From Dehalococcoidia bacterium (lineage in GTDB: Bacteria > Chloroflexota > Dehalococcoidia > SM23-28-2), in the NCBI GenBank assembly GCA_030615765.1, contig JAUWYP010000007.1, positions 1 to 64,000 of the forward strand: a stretch of 64,000 nt of DNA. Direction: 5' to 3'. Every line of letters begins with the position of its first letter. Position 1 is the stretch's first letter. Below, in pieces: positions 51,508 through 61,262 of the stretch. The notes under the pieces were generated by a model. It saw only the letters and a list, made by a program, of their open reading frames with translations. It ran no database searches and was not told the origin of the DNA. The translations under genes were made by a program, and so were the position numbers.

Positions 51508-51813
51508 CCAGTCTGTTCTTTAACTGGTCAGCCGCCGTTGAGAGCGACGATCCATCATCACCAACAAGCCTCTTGAGCAGTGGGGCTAGGTCTTTTGGGG
51601 GCGACGCGACCGGTGACTTTTCTTACTCGACGAACGAACTGCCGGGTTTCTTCGGTCCTGGCCGCCGCCCGAACCTCTGCTGGGGAACGCTCCTGCAGCA
51701 CTGCTCGGCCCTTTCCTCTGGGCGGTACCCTACCGCCCTCTGAGGAGCAAGAGCGAGCCTTCAGGTATCGATTAGGAACTGCTTATACAGATTCCGAAGG
51801 TTGCTGACGACCT
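51508..51813 (+). repeat. About 300-bp direct repeat, copy B (istB-derived)
   Basis: Near-identical to 45530..45843. Confidence 0.9.
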
Positions 51814-51995
51814 ACGCAGAGAGGAAATAAGCTAGCACCTCAATAGAGCCTTGCTTTGCTACGGCCTCCGATTGAAGCCTGTCGAAGGCGGATGGCTCTC
51901 TTCTTGGGGGGGACTCAGTCGCTCTATCCCATGAAAGTCAAAAGCCCTAGGGACTTGCAGGCAGGGGAAAAGGTCGGTAGAATACGAGGCTGAAG

Positions 51996-53030
51996 ATGAC
52001 GACGCTGATTGTCACCATTCCCGCATACAACGAGCGATCGACTATCGCTGAGGTGATCGGGCAGATTCCCCGCCACATCCCGGGGATCAACAACGTCCAG
52101 GTACTAGTCTTTGACGACGGCTCGACCGATGGCACAGGGCAGATCGCCCATCAGGCCGGTGCCGACGTGATCCTGGCCCACAGGCGAAACAAGGGCCTCG
52201 CCATCACCTTCCGGGAATGCCTGGATGCGGCCCTCGCCCTGGGGGCCGACATCATCGTAAACACCGACGCCGACAATCACTACGACCAGACCCGTATCCC
52301 CCAGTTGGTCGAGCCTATCCTTTCGGGGACTGCGGACATCGTCATCGGCTCCCGCGACCTGAACGGGCTGCGGGAGATGGGCCGGGCGCGCAAATGGGGC
52401 AATCGCATCGCCAACTTCCTGTTTTCTTTTCTGTATGGCCTGCCCGCCGGCACCGACGTCTCTTCCGGCTTTCGCGCCTATTCTCGCGAGGCCGCTCTGC
52501 GCCTTACCGTCACCTCTAGATATACCTATACCCACGAGACCCTGATCGCGGCCAGGGATCACGGTCTGACCATCGTCAGCAGACTCCTTCCGGCCCGGGA
52601 CGTGAGCAGGCCTTCCCGGCTGATGTCGAGCGTTGGCTCCCATATTTTGCGGGCGGGCAGCATAGCCGTCCTCAGTTTCGTGGTACACCGGTTGTTTCGC
52701 ATTCTGGCCTTGGTTTCGGGGCTGCTAGTGCTGGCCGGCGCGGCTGCCTTCGTCCGCTTCCTCTTCTTGTACTTCAGTTCCGGCGGCGCTGGCCACATCC
52801 AATCCTTGATCGCGGGATCCCTCTTGATCATCCTGGGGATACAGCTTTTGATTGGCAGTTTCTTCGCTGCTGGCCTGGCCAAGAACCGCCGTCTGTTGGA
52901 GGAAATGATCTATCAGCAGCGGCGGCAGAACCATCAGCCTGGGTCTCCACTGGGGCAGCGAGATGCCGATAGACCTGATCGCGAGATGGTTCCTCCAGAG
53001 CTGACCCTTCCCAGCAAGAAGCTCCAATAG
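51996..53030 (+). CDS. Family 2 glycosyltransferase (DPM1-like with C-terminal TM)
   Basis: TIPAYNERSTIAEVI, VLVFDDGSTDGT, ADIIVNTDADNHYDQTRIPQLVEPI, IVIGSRD. Confidence 0.92.
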   Translation: MTTLIVTIPAYNERSTIAEVIGQIPRHIPGINNVQVLVFDDGSTDGTGQIAHQAGADVILAHRRNKGLAITFRECLDAALALGADIIVNTDADNHYDQTRIPQLVEPILSGTADIVIGSRDLNGLREMGRARKWGNRIANFLFSFLYGLPAGTDVSSGFRAYSREAALRLTVTSRYTYTHETLIAARDHGLTIVSRLLPARDVSRPSRLMSSVGSHILRAGSIAVLSFVVHRLFRILALVSGLLVLAGAAAFVRFLFLYFSSGGAGHIQSLIAGSLLIILGIQLLIGSFFAAGLAKNRRLLEEMIYQQRRQNHQPGSPLGQRDADRPDREMVPPELTLPSKKLQ

Positions 53031-53059
53031 ACGGCGAAGAAAAGGGCTATGAGGCCCTG

Positions 53060-53330
53060 ATGGAAAGAGAGTCGAACAGTGTAGTATCCGCGATATGGGG
53101 CCGAAGTCGGGTGGAGTTACGGGGCGGTTTCAGATTTGACTTCATCGGGGCGTCTTTGACGTCGGCCAAGAGTTCACCAACTTCCCTCGTTCTGACACTG
53201 TTCGTTGCTCTCTTTCTTTTTTCCTATGTCCCGAGCCGAACCGGGAGTGTCTTTGTATCCCCTGACGAGACTCCATGTTCTCCAGCCGCTGGACCAGGCG
53301 TCGCCCGAAACCGGGGAGGAACAATAGGAT
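53060..53330 (+). pseudogene. N-terminal remnant of a GT39-like membrane protein
   Basis: LVLTLFVALFLFSYVPSRTGSVFVSPDET resembles LLAAIPALYLSTGPRGVFNSPDETAAFSAARQFAETGRF in 57311..59140; truncated. Confidence 0.45.
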
Positions 53331-53337
53331 TCCTAAT

Positions 53338-54411
53338 ATGCTTGGGCGATTGCTGGGCCTGATCCGTCAGAACCGGCCCTTGAGGATTGCTCTAGGCCTC
53401 GCCGTAGTGGGGGTTATCTTTTACTTCCTGGCCAGTTCCTTAGTCTCGGGCTGGGGAACCTTACAAGAGGAGGAAGTTCGCCTCAACGCCACCGGTTTGG
53501 TAATGAGCGCCCTGCCCCTGGCCTTGGCCATCGTGGTCATTTCCGTTCCCTGGATCTTGTTGCTGCGTCACTTCGCACCCAAAGCGCCCGTACGGAAAAG
53601 CTCCACCTTTGTCGCCTTCATGTACTCCTGGCTGGGCCGATATGTTCCCGGGAGACTCCCCTTCTTCCTGGGCAAGTTCTACCTAGCCAGCGCCATCGGC
53701 TATCCCAGGCGAGTCTTGATCCCCGTTGTCGTCTACGAAGCTCTTATCCATATTCTCGTGGCGGGCAGCGCTGGTGGATTCCTTGTCCTCTTGGCCACGG
53801 GGATCGAGGTTCAGCGCTATTTCCTGTTGGCGGCCCTTATCTTCGCCTTGGCCCTGGCCCTGATTCTGGCCTTCCCCAGGCTCCTTGCCCCCTTGCTCAG
53901 GCTGAGCGCCCAATTGGTACAGCGCGATAGCCCGGAAACAGTCCCGCCTCTCCCGCGGGGGCAGGTGGTGCGCATCAGTCTGGTGTACCTCCTGGCCTTG
54001 GTGCTTAACGGTCTGGCCCTTCATCTGATCATCAGCTCCATGACTTCTTATTCGCTGGCGGACCTTCCTCTGTCCATCGGCGCCATTGGCGTAGCAGGGT
54101 CCCTCGGTATGCTATCCTTTTTCACGCCCGCGGGCCTGGGCGTTCGAGAGGGGACTCTGGTGGTCATCCTGAGCGTAACGCTATCCGTAGAGATGGCGGC
54201 CCTGGTAGCGATAGCAATGCGGGTTATCGCCACGGCCGTAGATGTCCTGCTGGTGGGGGCAGTTTCGATCTACGACCTGGGTTGGGGAGACAGATTGATG
54301 GGTGTGGTGCTGGGGGCGCCTGTAACCGTCCAGGTTGACGGTGACTTGCCACCTGCCGCAATCAGTCGCGAGGCACAGCCGGTTAAAAAAGTTCCTAGGG
54401 AGCGGAATTAG
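53338..54411 (+). CDS. LPG_synthase_TM / UPF0104-type flippase-like membrane protein
   Basis: MLGRLLGLIRQNRPLRIALGLAVVGVIFYFLASSL...YSWLGRYVPGRLPFFLGKFYLA; SFFTPAGLGVREGTLVVIL. Confidence 0.8.
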   Translation: MLGRLLGLIRQNRPLRIALGLAVVGVIFYFLASSLVSGWGTLQEEEVRLNATGLVMSALPLALAIVVISVPWILLLRHFAPKAPVRKSSTFVAFMYSWLGRYVPGRLPFFLGKFYLASAIGYPRRVLIPVVVYEALIHILVAGSAGGFLVLLATGIEVQRYFLLAALIFALALALILAFPRLLAPLLRLSAQLVQRDSPETVPPLPRGQVVRISLVYLLALVLNGLALHLIISSMTSYSLADLPLSIGAIGVAGSLGMLSFFTPAGLGVREGTLVVILSVTLSVEMAALVAIAMRVIATAVDVLLVGAVSIYDLGWGDRLMGVVLGAPVTVQVDGDLPPAAISREAQPVKKVPRERN

Positions 54412-54413
54412 AC

Positions 54414-55199
54414 GTGGACTATGGGTGGCCAGGGGGACCGCGAAGATTACAGGGCTACGGCCCTCGATTTATTTCACGGAGCCGGCTGATCCGTCGCTAT
54501 GTTAAGCGGATAAGGCCCAATCGAACCCTGGACATAGGGTGCGGTTCCGGTCTTATCACCAAGATGTTGGCTGAAGCATCTAATCATGTGGTGGCCGTAG
54601 ACATAAGCCAGGAAGCTATCGACGCGAGCAGAGGGGCCTTGGGCGACGCAACCAATGTTCTTCTGAGGGTGGTGGATGTCTTCGAGTCGAGGCAGGCCAT
54701 AACCGATTGGAAGGAATCCTTCGACCTAGTGGTGTTAAGTGAAGTGCTTGAGCACATAGATGATGATGAAAGAGCTCTAAATGCTGTATGGGAGCTGCTT
54801 GGCGAGAGAGGATGGCTCCTTCTGACTGTTCCCGGCGATCCCAAGCTGTGGACGGTGGAAGACGAGCAAGCAGGGCACGTCCGCCGCTATACGAGAGAAG
54901 AGCTGCGCTCCAAATTAACCAAACGGGGATTTGAAATTGTGCAAATGATCAATTGGGGATTTCCGGTGACAAGGTGGTTGTATCTTTTAGAGGTTCGCTT
55001 ACTACTGGCTCGCCGCCCCCGGCAGAGCGACGGCAGAGGGCATCGATTATTCTTACCGTTACTGACTCTGGTCCGTCCATTGTTTGCGGCCCTTGCCTAT
55101 TTAGAACCCATGTTTTCCCGATTCGATCGGGGGGTGGGATACGTCGTGCTGGCGCGAAAGCCCAGAATAACTACTGATCCAGCTGCTGATGCCAGTTGA
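54414..55199 (+). CDS. Class I SAM-dependent methyltransferase
   Basis: TLDIGCGSGLITKMLAEASNHVVAVDIS; FDLVVLSEVLEHIDDDERAL. Confidence 0.9.
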   Translation: MDYGWPGGPRRLQGYGPRFISRSRLIRRYVKRIRPNRTLDIGCGSGLITKMLAEASNHVVAVDISQEAIDASRGALGDATNVLLRVVDVFESRQAITDWKESFDLVVLSEVLEHIDDDERALNAVWELLGERGWLLLTVPGDPKLWTVEDEQAGHVRRYTREELRSKLTKRGFEIVQMINWGFPVTRWLYLLEVRLLLARRPRQSDGRGHRLFLPLLTLVRPLFAALAYLEPMFSRFDRGVGYVVLARKPRITTDPAADAS

Positions 55200-55440
55200 T
55201 ATCCCGCCGTTCACTAGCGGGCGGCTTTTTCTTTCACTTTGTAAAGCACGTAGGATCTACCGCGAGCGACCTTTTCGAAGGCGGCACCGTTCTCGATTCG
55301 GCGATAATGCTGCGGCAGTTCCCCCGTCACCGTCGTTAGCCAACTGTTGTAGTCCCGTTTCCACCATACGTTCTTGTATAAGAGGAGCCAACCTGTATGT
55401 GTTCAGCCAAAATGAGAGCCTTTCGGGTGTCTTCTAGCCA
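55199..55440 (-). pseudogene. C-terminal remnant of another GT39-like gene
   Basis: ELPQHYRRIENGAAFEKVARGRSYVLYKVKEKAAR* with disrupted upstream frame. Confidence 0.4.
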
Positions 55441-55469
55441 AGAGAGAGGCTGCCCCCGCATCCACGCCC

Positions 55470-57047
55470 TTAGCTGCCGAACCGGGTGGGCACACCGCCG
55501 CTTTCCCCTCCTTGACACATGCCCGTGGGAACACGCAGGATGACAATACGTGGTCCCGCCATATCGGCACCCGGACGGATCTCATGACGAATGGGGAGTT
55601 CAAACACGCGCTCGTAGACTTCCCGTCGCTCCGGATAAGGATCCGACGGTACGAAGTACCGGTCGAAGTTGAAACTGCTGGCAATGAGGTAGTCACCTTC
55701 ACAGACGAGCTGCTCAAAGCTGTGCTGGTAGAGGCCGAAGTACTTGGTCACTTCGTACTCCGACCCCAGCGTTGGGGTGTAGAACTCCTTGACGATCCGA
55801 GCACCGGCAGGAATGTTATCCGCAATCCACTGTCTTGCCTCGTGCCTGGTGTCATTCAACGTGAGGGTCCGGTCATATTCCAAAGCCTGAAGCGCACCCG
55901 ATGCGAGGACGAGCACGAGCACAACTGATAGCGCTGGAGCCGCGACGCGCCGGAAGGGCACACGGCGAGCCCACTGCAACGCATCTGCTGCTAGGCGGCC
56001 CGCCAAGGCGGCAGCCACCGGTACGATGGGGATGAGCCATCGTTCCCACCTTACGATCTGCGCAGCAATGAGGGCATAGTACGCGAAGAGGAACACGGCC
56101 AGAATAGCGTCCTCACGGCGATGTCTGATCAAGGCATAAACGATACCAGCAGCCATGAGCGCGCCCACAGGTGGAGAGGCGAGGATGAATCGCTCAACGT
56201 ACCACTTCCACGTGTCGGGGCCCTCCGCCCCCGGGTGACCAATGACGCGATGATGCTCCGCGTTGTACTGCATGGCCGATAGGAACTTCTCGAGGTGAAT
56301 CAGCGCGTATGGGGTCGTTGCCAGGAACGTACATCCTGCCACTAAGAGGATTGCCCCGCAGTTGCGAGCCAATTCTCCACCACGCCAGAGCATGGCCGCA
56401 GCCATCAACGGCATTAGCACGGACAGGCCCACCGGGTACTTGACCCCGGCGGCCAGCCCGGCGACCACACCGCCGGCAAGGAGCCAAGAGAACGAACGCG
56501 TTTGCAATCCAACAATTGCGGCAATGCCCGCCCCAAGTACTGCCGCAGCCGAGGGAACATCGGTCGTTACCCACTGAGAATTCTTAACATGAAGGACATG
56601 GACGGCGAGAATTGCGGCGCCCAGAAGGCCTGCTGAACGTCCATAGCTCCTGGACGCGAGTAGGAACACGCCAGCGATCGAGGCGGTTCCTATGAGGACG
56701 GTCACAATTCGCCCAACTAGAAGCTGCCGCGCCTTAACGAGAGTCTCTCTGTCCCCGTCGTAGGCTTGATCAACTAGCGGTTGCAGGGGTCGTCCTATAG
56801 GCTCAAGGGCTGCTTGCAGATAGATGTACAGGGACGGGTAGATGAACCACTGGATATCTGGGTTGCGAGTGACTGCAATGCGTGCGGCCTGGTCGATGAT
56901 AGCGGGCTCGTCGTGATGAAATCGCTCGGGGAGCCCCCACGTGATACCGCCATAGGCACGCAGCCCCAGTCCCACGACAAGTGCGAGCGATAGAAGCAAG
57001 AAGATGCCAGCCACGGGGCCAGGCGCAGATACCGTTCTCAAGTTCAT
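55470..57047 (-). CDS. GT39/PMT-type polytopic glycosyltransferase
   Basis: LRAYGGITWGLPERFHHDEPAIIDQAARI; YPSLYIYLQAAL; multiple TMs. Confidence 0.82.
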   Translation of the reverse strand: MNLRTVSAPGPVAGIFLLLSLALVVGLGLRAYGGITWGLPERFHHDEPAIIDQAARIAVTRNPDIQWFIYPSLYIYLQAALEPIGRPLQPLVDQAYDGDRETLVKARQLLVGRIVTVLIGTASIAGVFLLASRSYGRSAGLLGAAILAVHVLHVKNSQWVTTDVPSAAAVLGAGIAAIVGLQTRSFSWLLAGGVVAGLAAGVKYPVGLSVLMPLMAAAMLWRGGELARNCGAILLVAGCTFLATTPYALIHLEKFLSAMQYNAEHHRVIGHPGAEGPDTWKWYVERFILASPPVGALMAAGIVYALIRHRREDAILAVFLFAYYALIAAQIVRWERWLIPIVPVAAALAGRLAADALQWARRVPFRRVAAPALSVVLVLVLASGALQALEYDRTLTLNDTRHEARQWIADNIPAGARIVKEFYTPTLGSEYEVTKYFGLYQHSFEQLVCEGDYLIASSFNFDRYFVPSDPYPERREVYERVFELPIRHEIRPGADMAGPRIVILRVPTGMCQGGESGGVPTRFGS

Positions 57048-57161
57048 ACCGCGTGTCGACGCCGCAAGGAAATGTCGCGCGCCCGCTGGTACCGCTCAAG
57101 AAAAGCGTTGAACCAGTGAGGCGTTCCAGCATAGCAGACGACCGATAGCCCCCGAGCATCG

Positions 57162-57288
57162 TCATCGATTACTGTTACCTTTACTGACTCTGATCCGTCC
57201 ATTATTTGCGGCCCTCTCCTATTTCGAATCGATGTTTTCCCACTTGGATCGGGGAGTTGGATACGTAGTGCTAGCGCGAAAAACAGAG
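57162..57288 (+). pseudogene. Duplicated 3' fragment of the 54414..55199 methyltransferase
   Basis: LTLIRPLFAALSYFESMFSHLDRGVGYVVLARKTER versus LTLVRPLFAALAYLEPMFSRFDRGVGYVVLARKPR; about 85% nt identity over ~120 nt by hand. Confidence 0.88.
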
Positions 57289-57310
57289 CGGATTCCCCGA
57301 ATGCCTGCAG

Positions 57311-59140
57311 CTAGAATTCCTGATCAGTAGACTTCTCTGTGGTCACCATCTTCCACAGCGAGGCGTGTCTTGCGTCAATTTCGACGGGGACTATTTCAAA
57401 TCCTTTATGGCTCAGCTCGCGGCGGAGCTCGTCGACGGGCTCCGTTGCAAGGTAGAAGTAGACGGGGTAGCCAAGGCGGTGCACGCGTCCGGCGGATGAA
57501 GCCACTTCTGGTGCAGAAAAGTAGCGCTCGGGATGCTCACCCCACCACCAAGCGGCCACCCGCCGAACGGGGACGACCCACTTGTCAAAAACGCCCGTGT
57601 AAATTATGGCATTATCCTCAGTCTTTTCAGCGATCGTCTGCCCGTACTCGCTGAATCCCGACGCGTTGCGCCAAGCGATCTTCCCGAACGGGGTATCATA
57701 CTGAATCCACAAGGTCGTCATCCCTGAGGCGAGTAGAATGACGGCCAGTACCCCGGCAACCCACGTCCCGCTGAAGCGCGACAGAAAAAAGCCTGCGCTT
57801 ATCGCCAAAACGAGATAGATAACGCTCCAGTGTCGGGCAAATGCGCTCGCCAGCATCGGTTCCGATGCCTGCGCGCCGAAGCCGCCCGGGTTCGCCCTCG
57901 ACACAATGAGATAGGCCAGGGCCAACAGGCCCAAGCCCATGGCCCAAGGGGAAATCGTCGCTCCAACTGCCCGTCGGATGATGAACACCCCGGCGACACC
58001 CAGCATCGTCAACACGGGTGCCAACTGGATGACCTGCCGCAGGACACCGTTTGCGGCCGTTGCGATAGATACCTCTGATGGGAAAAGGGCGAGCTTGACC
58101 GAGAAAAGCACGCGGAGCAGCCCGCTGGCGTCGTCGCCCAATCGTTCTGGAAACCAACGTTCGTTGAAGATTTGGAGCCCATAGGTAAAGGGATTCCCAA
58201 AGGTCCACCAGTGCAGCAGAGTGGCCGGCAAGAGGAAGAACATCAATTGTGCCGCCGCATAGGTCCCGATGGCTGCTCCCAGTACCTTCAATGCCAGCGT
58301 TCGCTCTCGCCAGGCCAATTGGGCGGCGAAGGCAAGACCTATCAACCCGGTTATGATGGTGTCCTGATAGCGCATTAGCGATGCTATCGCGAAGAAAACC
58401 GCTCCCGCAAAATACCAGCGCAACGACCGCTTTTGGGCTGCTGTGACAAACCACAGCAGTCCCCAGCTAAGGAAGAGCAAATAGGCTGACATGTTGAAGT
58501 ATACCTGGCTGGCCCACCACCAGGCCGGCAGTGCCAAGACAGGGGCAAGGGTTATTGGGATTCGGCGGCCGGCGGTGAGGCGATAGATCACCAATCCTAA
58601 CGCCAGTGCGGTTAAAGCGGGGATTGCAGCCAAGGCTATTTCCGAATTGTCGCCGAATGCCCGTCGCACAATGCCGAGCAGCAACGGGTGGCCCAGAGGG
58701 TAACTGGTGACAGCTCGCCCTCGATAGCTCACATAGCCCCGTTGCTTTATCAAGCCCTCCTCGTCGGCCATCGTAAGCTCGTCCCGCTCATAGAATCGCC
58801 CGGTCTCGGCGAATTGCCGGGCGGCGGAAAATGCTGCTGTCTCGTCGGGACTGTTAAACACGCCGCGGGGTCCAGTTGAGAGGTACAACGCGGGAATTGC
58901 CGCCAGCAGGCTCAGCACGATAAGAAACAACCAGGGCCGAAGCAGTTGACCCGCTAGCGCTGGGAGGATTGCTCCCACTAGGGTACGTCCCACTGTGCCG
59001 ATTGCTGACGGCGGTCTGGCAGGGGCGACTGGACGTTCCAAGTTTAATCCTCGCTCGCTAGGCCTTCTCCATCTCGACGAGGAGGTAGCCGCTTGGCCCC
59101 TCCCCACCCGACGCATCTCTACGTGCAAGGGCAGCGACAA
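57311..59140 (-). CDS. GT39-like polytopic membrane protein
   Basis: GPRGVFNSPDETAAFSAARQFAETGRFYERDEL; multiple TMs. Start uncertain because of overlap with the next gene. Confidence 0.8.
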   Translation of the reverse strand: MSLPLHVEMRRVGRGQAATSSSRWRRPSERGLNLERPVAPARPPSAIGTVGRTLVGAILPALAGQLLRPWLFLIVLSLLAAIPALYLSTGPRGVFNSPDETAAFSAARQFAETGRFYERDELTMADEEGLIKQRGYVSYRGRAVTSYPLGHPLLLGIVRRAFGDNSEIALAAIPALTALALGLVIYRLTAGRRIPITLAPVLALPAWWWASQVYFNMSAYLLFLSWGLLWFVTAAQKRSLRWYFAGAVFFAIASLMRYQDTIITGLIGLAFAAQLAWRERTLALKVLGAAIGTYAAAQLMFFLLPATLLHWWTFGNPFTYGLQIFNERWFPERLGDDASGLLRVLFSVKLALFPSEVSIATAANGVLRQVIQLAPVLTMLGVAGVFIIRRAVGATISPWAMGLGLLALAYLIVSRANPGGFGAQASEPMLASAFARHWSVIYLVLAISAGFFLSRFSGTWVAGVLAVILLASGMTTLWIQYDTPFGKIAWRNASGFSEYGQTIAEKTEDNAIIYTGVFDKWVVPVRRVAAWWWGEHPERYFSAPEVASSAGRVHRLGYPVYFYLATEPVDELRRELSHKGFEIVPVEIDARHASLWKMVTTEKSTDQEF

Positions 59141-59759
59141 GAGAGCGGCCAGCTGGGCGGCAAACCCTCCATAGCAGGGCTGCCACTAAATAGAGGGAGC
59201 GGAACCACTGAACTTTCAGCCCCTTTACCCGGCACATGGCAAAGTCGGCGGACTCGGCCAAGGATCGGATCTCGCTCGCCGTGTAACCGCTCCGAATCGA
59301 GTGCTGCCAACGGCGGTTGATCCAGGGCATAAGAAATGCTGGGAGTACGCTGATGTCCTTGTGGGGTACCGACAGCCTGGCACGACCGCCAGGCCGCAGC
59401 ACCCTGGCTATCTCCGTCAACATCGTACGGCCATCATCGACATGCTCGAGCACGTCCCACGCCGTGCAGAGATCAAAGCAACTGTTCTTGAACGGAAGCC
59501 TAGTGCCGTCACATCTGACATACTCGACGTCGTTATAGCCGGCGATTGGCTCTAGATCACAGCCTACTCTGCTGCCGCAGCCAGACTGTTGGTGCAACCA
59601 GAAGCCGTCGTGGCACCCCACGTCCAGTATTCGGGCTGGCGTACTCTCGGTTGGCTCGAATGCACTCGTCAGAATCCATCGATAGTACGATCCTAGTCGG
59701 GTCTCTGTCCGGTCGCGTTTTACACCGCCTCGTTGTGCCAAGGAACTGTTCCAAGACAT
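59058..59759 (-). CDS. Class I SAM-dependent methyltransferase
   Basis: ARILDVGCHDGFWLHQ; FDLCTAWDVLEHVDDGRTMLTEIARVLRPGGRARLSVPH. Confidence 0.88.
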   Translation of the reverse strand: MSWNSSLAQRGGVKRDRTETRLGSYYRWILTSAFEPTESTPARILDVGCHDGFWLHQQSGCGSRVGCDLEPIAGYNDVEYVRCDGTRLPFKNSCFDLCTAWDVLEHVDDGRTMLTEIARVLRPGGRARLSVPHKDISVLPAFLMPWINRRWQHSIRSGYTASEIRSLAESADFAMCRVKGLKVQWFRSLYLVAALLWRVCRPAGRSLVAALARRDASGGEGPSGYLLVEMEKA

Positions 59760-59800
59760 AGGCCCAAAACTTTGCCGGTCCCCAGAACTCCCCTTCTAAA

Positions 59801-61078
59801 TCAAGAGGCTTGTATACGGACCAAATCACTTCTTCGCCGGCCACCAGATGCGTCAAACAGCGCATCCGCATAACGATCAGCGACCCGTTGGCTGTCGAAC
59901 TGCTGCTTGACCCAGCGGCGGCCGCGGACGGCCATCTTGCGCGCCTCACCCGAGGAACTGAGCAGCTCGTTGATGGCTGCCGCAAGCGCCTCTGAAGAGG
60001 CAGGTTCAACCAGAAGGCCAGTCTCCCGATGGCGGATTATATCGCTCGTCCCCCCTACCGCCGTGCCCACGACCAGGCACTCCGACGCCATAGCCTCGGC
60101 AAATACCACACCGAAGCTTTCCGTATCCCCGCTGGCTGTCTCTATGGACGGTCCAACGAACACGTCGGCCACCGCGTAGTAGGGGGGAAGTGCCTCCCGC
60201 GGTAGGGCACCGACGAAGCGTACGTTCCCGCCCACGCCCTGGCGCTGCGCCTGTGCCTCCAACTGGCTTCGAAGGGGCCCATCCCCCACGATAACAAGGG
60301 TGGAGTCGGGCAATTCCTTCAACACCTGAGGCATAGCGTCGATGAGATAGCGGACGCCTTTCTTTTCGGCTAGCCGCCCCACGAATAGCAGAAAGGGCCC
60401 CTTAATCCCCAGGCGTTCCCTCAGGGAGCCGTCGTCTTGGCTTGGCTGAAAGAAGGTAGTGTCCACACCCATGGAGATCACATGCACCGGTCGGCTGCCG
60501 CTTATGTTCAGCTCTTGAATCTTCTTCGCCAGGGATGTGCTAACCGCCGTGATACCGTCGCAGTGGTTCAGCGTCCACTGTTTTAATTTCCTCACCAAGG
60601 AGCCCTTCAGCGCATAGATGTCGGCACCGTGAGCGGTGATGAGGACCGGAATACCGGTAAGCTGCCTCACCAAAGCCGCCACGAAACCTTGCGGGACAAC
60701 CCAATGGGCATGAATCAGGTCGATGCGCTCCCTCTTCACCAATCGTAGAGTAGCAGCAAGCTCACCAGCAAGGAAGAGAGGGACCTGTAGCAGGAGCATG
60801 CGATTACGTTGGATATTGGGAAGGATCCCGCCGTAGGCGAGCCGTTGCCAGCGGGCGGGCCACATATAGCGGAAGCGGCAGACGCGCACTCCATCCCAGT
60901 CCTCTTCTAGCTGTGCCCCCGGCGCATGGGGAACTAAGGCAGTGACGGAGAAACGGTCGGTGAGCCGGCGGGAAAGTTCGTACACGAAGGCCGGCTCCGT
61001 GTCACCCTTCCAGCGAGGAAAGGTGGAGGCGAGGACGAGCAACTTACGTTTCATTCCATGCGTAGTCTTGTCTGCCAC
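59801..61078 (-). CDS. Family 4 glycosyltransferase
   Basis: DLIHAHWVVPQGFVAALV; LLFVGRLAEKKGVRYLIDAMP; DVFVGPSIETASGDTESFGVVFAEAMA. Confidence 0.93.
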   Translation of the reverse strand: MADKTTHGMKRKLLVLASTFPRWKGDTEPAFVYELSRRLTDRFSVTALVPHAPGAQLEEDWDGVRVCRFRYMWPARWQRLAYGGILPNIQRNRMLLLQVPLFLAGELAATLRLVKRERIDLIHAHWVVPQGFVAALVRQLTGIPVLITAHGADIYALKGSLVRKLKQWTLNHCDGITAVSTSLAKKIQELNISGSRPVHVISMGVDTTFFQPSQDDGSLRERLGIKGPFLLFVGRLAEKKGVRYLIDAMPQVLKELPDSTLVIVGDGPLRSQLEAQAQRQGVGGNVRFVGALPREALPPYYAVADVFVGPSIETASGDTESFGVVFAEAMASECLVVGTAVGGTSDIIRHRETGLLVEPASSEALAAAINELLSSSGEARKMAVRGRRWVKQQFDSQRVADRYADALFDASGGRRRSDLVRIQAS

Positions 61079-61262
61079 GACAGCCCTCGAAACGTCGTGG
61101 TTATCTCGCCGTCGTAGTTCACGTCGCCCGGCAGGCCTGGCGTAGCTGTGGGCCTACGTGTAGGCGTCGGCCTCGCCGGACACCCCTATTCTCCGATGTA
61201 GGTCACACAGTCGACAGTCCCGTGGGCCCTGGCAAACTGACGTCAAGAGCAAAGGACAACAT

